Assembly (NCBI RefSeq): GCF_000427335.1
Contig: NZ_ATMR01000007.1
Coordinates: 124,001-188,000 of the forward strand
Length of the DNA stretch: 64,000 bases
Source of the DNA: Winogradskyella psychrotolerans RS-3
Lineage (GTDB): Bacteria; Bacteroidota; Bacteroidia; Flavobacteriales; Flavobacteriaceae
Direction: 5' to 3'
Shown: positions 1 through 8,270 of the stretch, piece by piece
Position numbering within the stretch: the first letter of the stretch is position 1
Layout of the letters: each line of letters opens with the position of its first letter
Program-made: the position numbers and the translations under genes
Notes under the pieces: generated by a model
Database searches by the model: none
What the model was told of the DNA's origin: nothing
What the model saw: the letters and a program-made list of their open reading frames with translations, nothing else

Positions 1-140
1 TTATGAGTATTGGCGCGCTTTTAAACTTGGGAGCTTTCTTCCTCTTCCTAAAGAAAAATAAAGACCATAGAGCAAAAGGTGTTTTAATATCTACAGTTTT
101 AATACTCATCACTACAATGATCATTAAATTTATGAATTAA
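1..140 (+). CDS. C-terminal tail of a small membrane protein (partial)
   Basis: An open frame enters from the left edge and stops with TAA at 138-140, one base before the lpxB start. The visible 45 codons (from an in-frame ATG at position 3) contain two hydrophobic stretches separated by a short basic loop of Lys, Asn, Asp, His and Arg, so this is the end of an inner-membrane protein with at least two membrane segments. The 1-base gap to lpxB implies co-transcription. I do not recognise the family from the tail alone; only the C-terminus can be seen. Confidence 0.5.
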   Translation, partial: MSIGALLNLGAFFLFLKKNKDHRAKGVLISTVLILITTMIIKFMN

Positions 141-141
141 A

Positions 142-1260
142 ATGAAGTATTATATCATTGCTGGTGAAGCCTCGGGTGATTTACACGGCTCAAATCTTAT
201 GAAAGCCTTGTTTAAACAAGATGAACAAGCTGATATTAGATTTTGGGGTGGTGACCTTATGCAGAATGTTGGAGGAGAATTAGTGATGCATTATAAGGAG
301 CGCCAATTTATGGGTTTTGCTGAAGTGATTCTAAATCTTAGAAAAGTCTTAGGACACATAAAATTCTGTAAATCTGATATTGAAAAATTTCAGCCAGATG
401 TGCTTATTTTTATTGATAATTCTGGCTTCAATCTTAGAATTGCCAAATGGGCAAAAGCACTCAATTATAAAACGCATTACTATATATCTCCTCAAGTTTG
501 GGCCTCTAGAGCAAGTAGAGTCGAAAAAATAAAACATGACGTTGATGCGATGTATTGCATTCTTCCTTTTGAAAAAGAATTTTACAAAACATACAACTAC
601 GAAGTTAATTTTGTAGGTCATCCATTAATCGATGCGATTGCAGATAGGCCACAGATTGAAGATAGCGTTTTTAGAAAAGAGCACCACCTTAGTGACCAAC
701 CTATCATTGCATTACTACCTGGAAGCCGGAAACAAGAAATAACTAAAATGCTTGGCGTAATGCTGAGTTTAGTTGATGATTTTAAAGACTATCAGTTTGT
801 TATCGCAGGAGCTCCTAGTCAAGATTATGAATTTTACGAAGGCTTTATAAAAAAGAAGAACATTCAATTTATTTCTAACAAAACATATGATTTACTAAGT
901 ATTTCTACTGCTGCTTTAGTTACTTCTGGCACTGCAACATTAGAAACAGCTCTGTTTAAAGTACCACAAGTGGTTTGTTACAAAGCGAATGCCATTTCTT
1001 ATCAAATTGCAAAACGTATTATAACCTTGAAATATATTTCATTAGTAAATTTAATTATGGATCGGGAAGTGGTTACTGAACTTATTCAAGGTGATTTAAA
1101 TAAAAAACGCCTTAAAAAAGAATTAACTGCCATTTTAGACACCAAAAAACGAGAACAACTCTTTTTAGATTATTACGAATTAGAGAAACTATTAGGCGGA
1201 CGTGGAGCTAGTGAGAATACGGCAAAATTAATTTACAACGCTATTAGAAATTCAAAATAA
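142..1260 (+). CDS. lpxB: Lipid-A-disaccharide synthase
   Basis: This 372-residue glycosyltransferase (GT19) joins UDP-2,3-diacylglucosamine to lipid X to form the lipid A disaccharide at the inner face of the cytoplasmic membrane. The N-terminal GEASGDLHG motif is at residues 8-16, ISPQVWASR at 115-123, FVGHPLID at 157-164, LLPGSRKQEI at 191-200 (nucleotide-sugar side) and SGTATLETA at 262-270. Length and motif order are normal for the family. The ATG follows the upstream stop by one base, so translation is probably coupled. An envelope role fits the NlpC/P60 lipoprotein gene that follows. Confidence 0.96.
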   Translation: MKYYIIAGEASGDLHGSNLMKALFKQDEQADIRFWGGDLMQNVGGELVMHYKERQFMGFAEVILNLRKVLGHIKFCKSDIEKFQPDVLIFIDNSGFNLRIAKWAKALNYKTHYYISPQVWASRASRVEKIKHDVDAMYCILPFEKEFYKTYNYEVNFVGHPLIDAIADRPQIEDSVFRKEHHLSDQPIIALLPGSRKQEITKMLGVMLSLVDDFKDYQFVIAGAPSQDYEFYEGFIKKKNIQFISNKTYDLLSISTAALVTSGTATLETALFKVPQVVCYKANAISYQIAKRIITLKYISLVNLIMDREVVTELIQGDLNKKRLKKELTAILDTKKREQLFLDYYELEKLLGGRGASENTAKLIYNAIRNSK

Positions 1261-1314
1261 CAACGACTTAACCTAAATTACATATACAAACAGCTTACCA
1301 AATCTTAATAAAAA

Positions 1315-1824
1315 ATGAAACAACTATTACCCCTTATTTTACTACTCTTTATTGTTAGCAGTTGCAAATCGAAAAAAACCTATTCTAGTAAAAAAAACCA
1401 AACACATTCTGTAAAGGTTAATACGTCTGCAAAACCCACTGCTGAAGCCGAAAGTATTGTAAAATATGCTAAAACTTTTGATGGCACACGTTACAAGTAT
1501 GGGGGTACTACTAAAAGCGGTATGGATTGTTCTGGCTTAATTTATACGAGTTACAAAAAACATGATGTTAGCTTACCTAGAACAACATCTGGACTAAAAG
1601 GTACTGGAGAGTGGGTTGATTTAAAAGAAGTTAACGTTGGTGATTTAGTGTTTTTCGCGACTAACAAAAACAGTCGAAAAGTGAATCATGTTGGCATTGT
1701 AACCAATGTAAGAACTGGTAATGTTGAGTTTATCCATGCCTCAACCAGTAGAGGTGTTATGATTTCTTCTATCGCTGAAAAGTACTGGTACTTTTCTTTT
1801 GTGCAGGCAAGACGCGTGTTATAA
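1315..1824 (+). CDS. NlpC/P60 (C40) cell-wall peptidase, lipoprotein
   Basis: This 169-residue protein has a lipoprotein signal (hydrophobic run ending IVSSC, lipidated Cys17), then a short basic linker of about 35 residues and an NlpC/P60 domain over roughly 45-169. The catalytic Cys is C72 in MDCSGLIY, the general-base His is H125 in VNHVGIV, and H141 in FIHAST fits the third polar residue. Such enzymes cut gamma-D-Glu-diaminopimelate bonds in peptidoglycan peptides; the exact bond is not known here. It lies 54 bases after lpxB and 33 before comEC on the same strand, so the three may share a transcript. The lipobox suggests attachment to an envelope membrane. Confidence 0.9.
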   Translation: MKQLLPLILLLFIVSSCKSKKTYSSKKNQTHSVKVNTSAKPTAEAESIVKYAKTFDGTRYKYGGTTKSGMDCSGLIYTSYKKHDVSLPRTTSGLKGTGEWVDLKEVNVGDLVFFATNKNSRKVNHVGIVTNVRTGNVEFIHASTSRGVMISSIAEKYWYFSFVQARRVL

Positions 1825-1857
1825 TTACATTTTTAATTATCTTAGTAACTCACAACC

Positions 1858-3887
1858 ATGAAGTTACTAAATTTCACCATTATAAAACTGACCATTTGCT
1901 TGGTTATTGGAATCCTTCTAGCGCATTTTATTAGGCTAGATTTCTATGTGGTATTATATACGACTATAAGTTTAGTCATTTGCCTTGGAGTTTACTGGCT
2001 TTTAATAAAATCTAAAATTAATCGCTCAATATTTTTTGGAAGCCTTGTTTACTTATGCATGGTTGGAGTTGGAATGACTTCTTACAATCTTCAAGATGAA
2101 ACACTGAGACCTGAACATTATACAAATCAAAATTCATCTGACAATTATAATGCTATCGTTTTTAAAATTGAAGAACGACTAAAACCGGATTCTTATAATG
2201 ATAAATATATTGCTTCTATAATCGCTTTTAATGACGAAGAAGCAATCGGACAAGTATTGATAAACACTAGGCGCGATAGTATTCCTATTCAATTTAATGT
2301 TGATGATGTGTTTTATACCAAAGCGGAATTAAAAACAATTCAACAACCATTAAATCCGTATCAGTTTGACTATAGCAAGTATTTAGAATTAGATCAAGTG
2401 TATCATCAGATGTATCTAAATACAGGTAACATCTTAAAACTTTCAGACTCTAAATCTACAATTTATGGATATGCAGATGCCTTACGAACAACAATTAACA
2501 CCAAACTTATAGCTGCAGGATTCAAAAAAGATGCACTTAGTATTATGAACGCGCTTTTGCTTGGACAACGACAAAGTATAGACAAAACCATTTATAATAA
2601 TTATGTTGACTCTGGTACAATCCACATTCTCGCAGTTTCTGGGCTCCACGTTGGTATTATCTTATGGATTCTAAATTTTTTATTTAGACCTCTACTCTAT
2701 ATTAAATACGGGCATTTTATTAGACCTTTTATTTTAGTCTGCATATTATGGAGCTTTGCTGTTATTGCAGGTTTGTCGCCTTCTGTAACACGAGCAGTAA
2801 CTATGTTTAGCGTTATAAGTATTGCTATGCATCTTAAACGACGCACTAATATTTATAATACTTTGGTGATTTCGGCATTTATTATATTACTGTTTAAACC
2901 TACATTTTTGTTTGCTGTTGGATTTCAGATGAGTTATCTAGCCGTGTTAGGTATTGTGAGTGTACAACCAATCATTTATAGATTATGGAAACCAAAATAT
3001 TGGATTATTGACAAGCCTTGGCAAATTTTTACAGTGACTTTAGCTGCACAAGTTGGAGTTGTTCCAATAAGTTTATTTTATTTTCATCAGTTTCCAGGTT
3101 TGTTTTTATTTCGAATCTTGTCGTAATTCCATTTTTAGGTTTAATCCTAGGTTTTGGTTTATTCGTTATTGCTTTAGCGCTTATGAATATGCTTCATAGC
3201 TCCATAGTAACGGCTTATAGCTATATAATTGATAGCTTAAATGGTTTTATCGCTTGGGTAGCTCAGTTTGAAAATTTTCTATTTAGAGATATTCCGTTTA
3301 CACTACTTCAGGTTATTGTTTGTTATATGATTGTTGTGGCTTTGATTCAGGTTTGCAAATTCCGGAATTTTAAATGGACAGCAATTAGCTTAATCGCTAT
3401 AATAGGACTTCAAGGTGTGTACTTTTATAATACGTATCAAACGCAACATAATGCTTTAGTGATATTTAATAAGAGTCGCTATTCAATGATTGGACTAAAA
3501 GAAAACAATAAACTAACCGTATACCATAATCTCGATTCTGGAAAACTAAAATCAGATTATGCCATAAAGAATTATAAAGTAGGAGAATCTCTAGATATTA
3601 TAATGTCGGATAGTTTACAATCTGTTTACCAATACAAGGACAAGATTATTTTAGCCATAGACAGTTTATCTATTTATGAAGGACTATCATTTAGACCCAG
3701 TTATATCTTATTACGGAACTCCCCAAAACTGAATCTCAATAGAGTTATTGATAGTTTAAAGCCACAATTAATCATTGCAGACGCTAGTAATTACAAGTCC
3801 TATTTAAAACGTTGGAAGGCGACTTGTGAGCATAAAAAAATCCCTTTCCATCAAACGAATGAAAAGGGAGCTTTTATAATTAAATAA
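1858..3887 (+). pseudogene. comEC: ComEC/Rec2 DNA-uptake channel, single-base frameshift
   Basis: Two overlapping frames together make one ComEC/Rec2-type membrane protein of about 676 residues. The first (1858-3126) holds an N-terminal membrane and soluble domain and the start of the Competence domain, including IHILAVSGLHVG near residue 255. The second continues from about 3105 with more membrane segments and a C-terminal soluble part to 3887. The break is at the T5 run 3103-3107: adding one T gives an uninterrupted PGLFFISNLVVIPFLG. The C-terminal soluble region shows no HxHxDH metal motif, so any metallo-beta-lactamase-like fold there is not catalytic. The family moves single-stranded DNA across the inner membrane during transformation. 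The break could be a real inactivating mutation, a sequencing error in a homopolymer, or (less likely) slippage. Confidence 0.85.
3834..3869 (-). terminator. Terminator for the thioredoxin gene, inside the comEC 3' end
   Basis: TCCCTTTCCAT (3841-3851) pairs with ATGAAAAGGGA (3859-3869) with one mismatch. Read on the minus strand the stem is followed by seven Ts (A-run 3834-3840). It lies 28 bases past the stop of the minus-strand thioredoxin gene but within comEC coding sequence. Confidence 0.6.
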
Positions 3888-3896
3888 TTCGATTTA

Positions 3897-4448
3897 CTAT
3901 TCTTTAAACGTTGGAGTAAACGACTTAAAATATTCATTAAACTGTTCTTGCGAAGTCATTTCTTTATGTTTATCACTTTGAAAAAGTTTTAAGTACAACT
4001 CCAATTGCTGTGGTTTTAGATATCCTGTTATTGGCGAAATAAACCCACCTTCTTCATCAAAAAAGACCATCGTTGGATAGGCTTGTACTTTTAAGTATCG
4101 CGAAAACTCGTGTGAACTGTTGCGTCTATTTGCTTTTGCAGCGTCGTAATTTGGATTTTTAAACGTTTGATCCTTGTAAGTCACTTCTTCATTACCTTCT
4201 GCATTAAATTTCACAGCATAATAATGTTCATTGACATAAGTGGCTACATCTGGGTTCTGAAATGTATTCTTATCTAACATTTTACACGGTCCACACCAAT
4301 TGGTGTAAACATCCATAAATATTTTTTTAGGCTCCTTTTTCTGAAGCTCTAAAGCCTGTTCTAAAGTTACCCAATTAATCTCTTGCGCTACTGCAGTTAA
4401 TGAAAATGCAAAAATAGCTATTAATCCTAAGGTTATTTTTTTCATCAT
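3897..4448 (-). CDS. Exported thioredoxin-fold protein
   Basis: This 183-residue protein starts with a cleavable signal peptide (hydrophobic residues 5-20, likely cut after AVAQ near residue 22). A thioredoxin fold follows, with the redox motif WCGPC at 51-55 and the cis-proline in AYPT at P125. A segment of about 25 residues (NEEVTYKDQTF and on) is inserted between them. The protein probably works in the periplasm as a thiol-disulfide reductase or DsbD/DsbC-like partner; its client is unknown. The gene is convergent with comEC, 9 bases away. It is separated from the upstream POT gene by a strong hairpin, so it may have its own promoter. Two adjacent Met codons (4448, 4445) could both start it. 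Confidence 0.85.
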   Translation of the reverse strand: MMKKITLGLIAIFAFSLTAVAQEINWVTLEQALELQKKEPKKIFMDVYTNWCGPCKMLDKNTFQNPDVATYVNEHYYAVKFNAEGNEEVTYKDQTFKNPNYDAAKANRRNSSHEFSRYLKVQAYPTMVFFDEEGGFISPITGYLKPQQLELYLKLFQSDKHKEMTSQEQFNEYFKSFTPTFKE

Positions 4449-4484
4449 ATTCGATTTGTTGCAAATAATGAGCCGAACTTACAA

Positions 4485-4510
4485 AAAATGCTCCTAAACA
4501 GGAGCATTTT
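4485..4510 (-). terminator. Terminator after the first POT transporter
   Basis: A perfect 11-bp stem, AAAATGCTCCT (4485-4495) with AGGAGCATTTT (4500-4510), has a 4-base loop and ends in Ts on the minus strand. It lies 22 bases beyond the stop of the POT gene ending at 4532. Confidence 0.75.
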
Positions 4511-4531
4511 AGATATTTTTAACGGTTTGTG

Positions 4532-6316
4532 TTAACGTACACCGTGCATTAATTTTTTAAGTAATGGGTTAAGTAACATTGAGATCACACCAATTCCTGC
4601 AGGAACTAACGTAAAGATTAAGAAGAATGTACTTAATGAATATTCTGCCGTAATTTTATCAATCATTCCACCCATAGAACCAGCTGCTTTATTACCAATA
4701 GCAATGGCCAGATACCAAATACCAAACATAAATCCAATCATTCTTCCAGGAACCAATTTACTTAGATACGAGAGCCCTACTGGAGAAATACATAATTCGC
4801 CCATAGTATGTAATAAGTAAGCGAGAATTAAGAATATCATACTTACTGAAGCGGTTTTAGCACCGGGTTCAATTCCCATAGTTCCAAATACTAAGACTCC
4901 AAATCCTAAGCCTAATAACATTAAACCCATACCGTATTTCATCGCTACACTTGGATTGTATTTACTTTCCCACCATTTAGAAAATACTGGAGCCAAAGTA
5001 ATAATAAAGAAAGAATTTAAAATACCAAACCAAGATGCTCCAACTTCAGTTGCATCTTTACTAAATTCGTTATAAATTTTATAACCAACTACAATCCAAA
5101 GGAAGACAAAAGTTAATCCTAACACAATATTCGAAGCTGCAATTTTTGAATATGTTTTCTTAAACAATAAATACAATACCCAAGTTATAATAGCTAGTGG
5201 AACAATGGTAAGAATAGTATCTATAACTTTAAATATCGTTGCAGAAGAACCTGTTAAAACTCTATCTGTATAATCTCTTGCAAATAATGTCATAGAGCCT
5301 AATGACTGCTCAAAAGCCGCAAAGAAAAACACAGTAAAAACACCGAATATAGACACGGCAATAATCTTATCTCTTACTATTGCATTGTATCTTAATATTC
5401 TTGAAGTTATTAAAAACAAGAATAGTGCTAATGCCAATAAAACAATAAAATTAGAACCATCTAACCCTAATAATTCAAAGTCTAATAAATTAATGTTTCC
5501 AATTTTAGACAAAGGATCATTAAACAAATACAATACACCACCAATTGAAGACAAAATAATTAAGATTTTGTCTATTGAAGTAAAAGGATTCAATTTCTCT
5601 TGAACATCTGTTACATCATGCTCTTTAGGACTTTCTTCATTAATATTTTGAGGCAATTCTACTTCATGAATTTTTGAAGGTTTTTCACCAATCATTCCAA
5701 AAAGATCTTTTGCTAACCAAAATTGAATCAAGCCACCAAGCATAAAAATTCCAGCTAAACCAAAACCATAACTCCAACCTAAATTCTCAGCCAAATAACC
5801 ACACAGCATCATCCCAAAAAAGGCACCACCATTAACTCCCATGTAATAAATAGTGTATGCTCCATCTTTTTTAGACTCTTTACCTTTATACATTTCAGAA
5901 ATCATTGAGGTCATATTTGGTTTAAAGAAACCCGTACCTATAACCAATAGAGCCAAACCTAAATACAAAGACCACGTTGTCTCAAAAACCATAAAAGCAT
6001 GACCAAGCATCATTATAAAACAACCAATAATAACTGCCCATTTATAACCAGTTATCTTATCAGCCAACCAACCACCAACAATTGGTGTTAAATACAGTAA
6101 TGAAGAATAGGTTCCAATTAGGGCTAACGAATTCTCACGAGACCATTCCCAACCAGGATTATCACTTAAAAAGGGTGCAGTTAAAAACAGCACCAATAAT
6201 ATTTTCATTCCATAGAAGGAAAAACGCTCCCACATTTCGGTGAAAAATATCACGAATAGTCCAGCTGGATGACCAATGACCTTATCTTTAAATAAATTTT
6301 CGATATCAGTATTCAT
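4532..6316 (-). CDS. POT/PTR2-family proton-coupled peptide transporter
   Basis: This 594-residue multi-pass membrane protein carries the POT signature EMWERFSFYG (ExxERF) in its first helix near residues 27-36 and the helix 4-5 signature around GTGFFKPNMTS. Proteins of this MFS branch take up di- and tripeptides with protons across the inner membrane. It is longer than a 12-helix POT because of a soluble linker (about residues 205-245, rich in Glu, Asn and Pro) and extra hydrophobic segments after it, as in 14-helix bacterial members. It lies 60 bases after a second POT gene and downstream of DPP IV on the same strand, so it probably imports peptides released by that peptidase. Confidence 0.93.
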   Translation of the reverse strand: MNTDIENLFKDKVIGHPAGLFVIFFTEMWERFSFYGMKILLVLFLTAPFLSDNPGWEWSRENSLALIGTYSSLLYLTPIVGGWLADKITGYKWAVIIGCFIMMLGHAFMVFETTWSLYLGLALLVIGTGFFKPNMTSMISEMYKGKESKKDGAYTIYYMGVNGGAFFGMMLCGYLAENLGWSYGFGLAGIFMLGGLIQFWLAKDLFGMIGEKPSKIHEVELPQNINEESPKEHDVTDVQEKLNPFTSIDKILIILSSIGGVLYLFNDPLSKIGNINLLDFELLGLDGSNFIVLLALALFLFLITSRILRYNAIVRDKIIAVSIFGVFTVFFFAAFEQSLGSMTLFARDYTDRVLTGSSATIFKVIDTILTIVPLAIITWVLYLLFKKTYSKIAASNIVLGLTFVFLWIVVGYKIYNEFSKDATEVGASWFGILNSFFIITLAPVFSKWWESKYNPSVAMKYGMGLMLLGLGFGVLVFGTMGIEPGAKTASVSMIFLILAYLLHTMGELCISPVGLSYLSKLVPGRMIGFMFGIWYLAIAIGNKAAGSMGGMIDKITAEYSLSTFFLIFTLVPAGIGVISMLLNPLLKKLMHGVR

Positions 6317-6337
6317 AAAAAATAATTTAGTTAGAGT

Positions 6338-6357
6338 GAATTCTTAAGGGAGAATTC
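6338..6357. repeat. Intercistronic hairpin between the two POT genes
   Basis: GAATTCT (6338-6344) and AGAATTC (6351-6357) form a 7-bp inverted repeat with a 6-base loop, followed by T7 on the plus strand. On the transcribed minus strand there is no following T-run, so it looks like a processing or stabilising hairpin rather than a terminator. Confidence 0.4.
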
Positions 6358-6376
6358 TTTTTTTTAGGAGTTTAGA

Positions 6377-8206
6377 TTATTTGTTAAGTTCTGGATTTGC
6401 TAACTCGAACTCTTCTGCTTCTAAAATTTCATGTTCATTATCTTCTGCTCCATGGGTTAATTTCTTCAATTTCTTCAAGAATAAAAGCAATAATAATCCA
6501 AAGGCAACAGTAAATATAGTTAACCACATAAAGGTTGCATACTCTTGCTCACTTTGCTCTTCCTCTAACACAAAAGATACTCCATAATTTTTTCCGTCTC
6601 CTTTGTTTTCTGTAATTTGAGCTTTGTCTTTATCTTTTTCAAATACTAATTTTGCATGATATGGATTTGAAGCAGAAACATTATTCTCAGTTAAATCTTC
6701 CAATAACTGTTTCGTATTTGAATCTTCTCCTTGAGACATTTTGAATAAAGAATTTAAGTCTTTACCTGTTTCAAAATCCTTGAATACCACTTCTCCATTT
6801 TCAGGATATACCGTAGTCCTTATAATGAAGTTTTTATCTTCATTAATTGGATACTCTGTTATTTCAACAACTTTCTTGTTTTCATTTTTAATTTTAAATG
6901 TCTCTTTTGAAATGAATGGCAACATCTCTTGTTTGCTAACAATCATTTCACCTGTAAAAGACTCTAACTGAGATGACTCACCAATAGTACCAGCTAACTT
7001 GTTTCCAAAACCTGTGGCTGCAAAATAAACACCCATCATAATAGAAGCATATTTTAATGGCGCTAACTTAGTTATAAACGATAATGATACAGGAGATGTA
7101 CATAATTCTCCAATTGTATGGAATAAGTACGCTAAGAAAATCCACATCATAGCTGCTTTTCCAAACGTTTCTGCACTAGCTTCTTGAGAAGCAAACATCA
7201 TAAAGACATATCCCAGACCCATAATGATAGTACCAATAGCCATTTTGAATAATGAAGAAGATTCTCTTCCGCTTTTCTTCCACCAAATCCAGAAACCACC
7301 TATGATCGTTCCGAATATAATAATATAACCTGCATTTAAAGATTGGAAAACAGCTGCAGGAATTTCCTCCATCCAACTCCATCCAGTTGTTCTATCAACC
7401 TTAGCATCCGTATATAAGTTCATTAGTCCTCCAGCTTGCTCAAAAGCTCCCCAAAACACAACAACAATTAAGAATGAAATTAATAAAACAACAACTCTAT
7501 CTTTTTCAATTTTACTCAACGGACGTTTTGAAGCTAAGCGTTCTGCTTCTGTAGCCTGACTACCACCAGTAAATTCACCAACTCCTTTTAAGAATTTTTG
7601 CCCCCAGATAAATACAACTTGTCCAAGTAACATACCGATACCAGCTAAACCAAAACCATAATGCCATCCGTAATAATAAGCTACTAAACCAACAGTAATA
7701 CTTGCTAAGAATGCACCAACATTAATACCAATATAAAAGATTGTAAATCCACTATCGCGTCTAATATCTCCTTCTTTATATAAACCACCAACCATTGTAG
7801 AAATGTTTGGCTTAAGACCACCAACACCTAAAATAATTAAACCTAAACCTGTAAAAAAGGCCCAACTCTGAGGTATTGCTAAAATACCATGACCAAAACA
7901 TAACAGTAATCCACCGAGCATTACAGTTTTCTTTTGACCTAAAAACTTATCGGCTATCCAACCTCCAGGAATAGAAGCTACATAAACTAACATAGTGTAC
8001 CAACCGTATAACCAAATCGCATCTTTATTAGACCAACCTAAACCTGGATCTATTGCAGTTGCAGAAGTTGCCATATAAAGCACTAAAATACCTCGCATTC
8101 CATAATAAGAAAAACGTTCCCACATTTCTGTAAAAAACAAAATAAATAGACCTACTGGATGCCCAAAAAATTCTTTTTGATGTGCTTGTTTAATTGTTGT
8201 TGACAT
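6377..8206 (-). CDS. POT/PTR2-family peptide transporter with extracytoplasmic insert
   Basis: This 609-residue protein is a second proton-coupled oligopeptide transporter, with EMWERFSYYG at residues 28-37 and GVGGLKPNISTMV near 127-139. Its unusual part is a hydrophilic insert of about 140 residues (roughly 411-553), rich in Lys, Glu and Asn, between the penultimate and last membrane helices; with a cytoplasmic N-terminus this loop should face the periplasm. The rest aligns by eye with the neighbouring POT gene. It sits between DPP IV (64 bases upstream) and that paralogue. The insert may bind peptides or a partner such as the peptidase; that is inference. Confidence 0.93.
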   Translation of the reverse strand: MSTTIKQAHQKEFFGHPVGLFILFFTEMWERFSYYGMRGILVLYMATSATAIDPGLGWSNKDAIWLYGWYTMLVYVASIPGGWIADKFLGQKKTVMLGGLLLCFGHGILAIPQSWAFFTGLGLIILGVGGLKPNISTMVGGLYKEGDIRRDSGFTIFYIGINVGAFLASITVGLVAYYYGWHYGFGLAGIGMLLGQVVFIWGQKFLKGVGEFTGGSQATEAERLASKRPLSKIEKDRVVVLLISFLIVVVFWGAFEQAGGLMNLYTDAKVDRTTGWSWMEEIPAAVFQSLNAGYIIIFGTIIGGFWIWWKKSGRESSSLFKMAIGTIIMGLGYVFMMFASQEASAETFGKAAMMWIFLAYLFHTIGELCTSPVSLSFITKLAPLKYASIMMGVYFAATGFGNKLAGTIGESSQLESFTGEMIVSKQEMLPFISKETFKIKNENKKVVEITEYPINEDKNFIIRTTVYPENGEVVFKDFETGKDLNSLFKMSQGEDSNTKQLLEDLTENNVSASNPYHAKLVFEKDKDKAQITENKGDGKNYGVSFVLEEEQSEQEYATFMWLTIFTVAFGLLLLLFLKKLKKLTHGAEDNEHEILEAEEFELANPELNK

Positions 8207-8270
8207 AATATTATTAGTTAGTGTTAGTTAGTTTTGTCGTCATTTATCTCAGCATTTAATCTTATAACGA

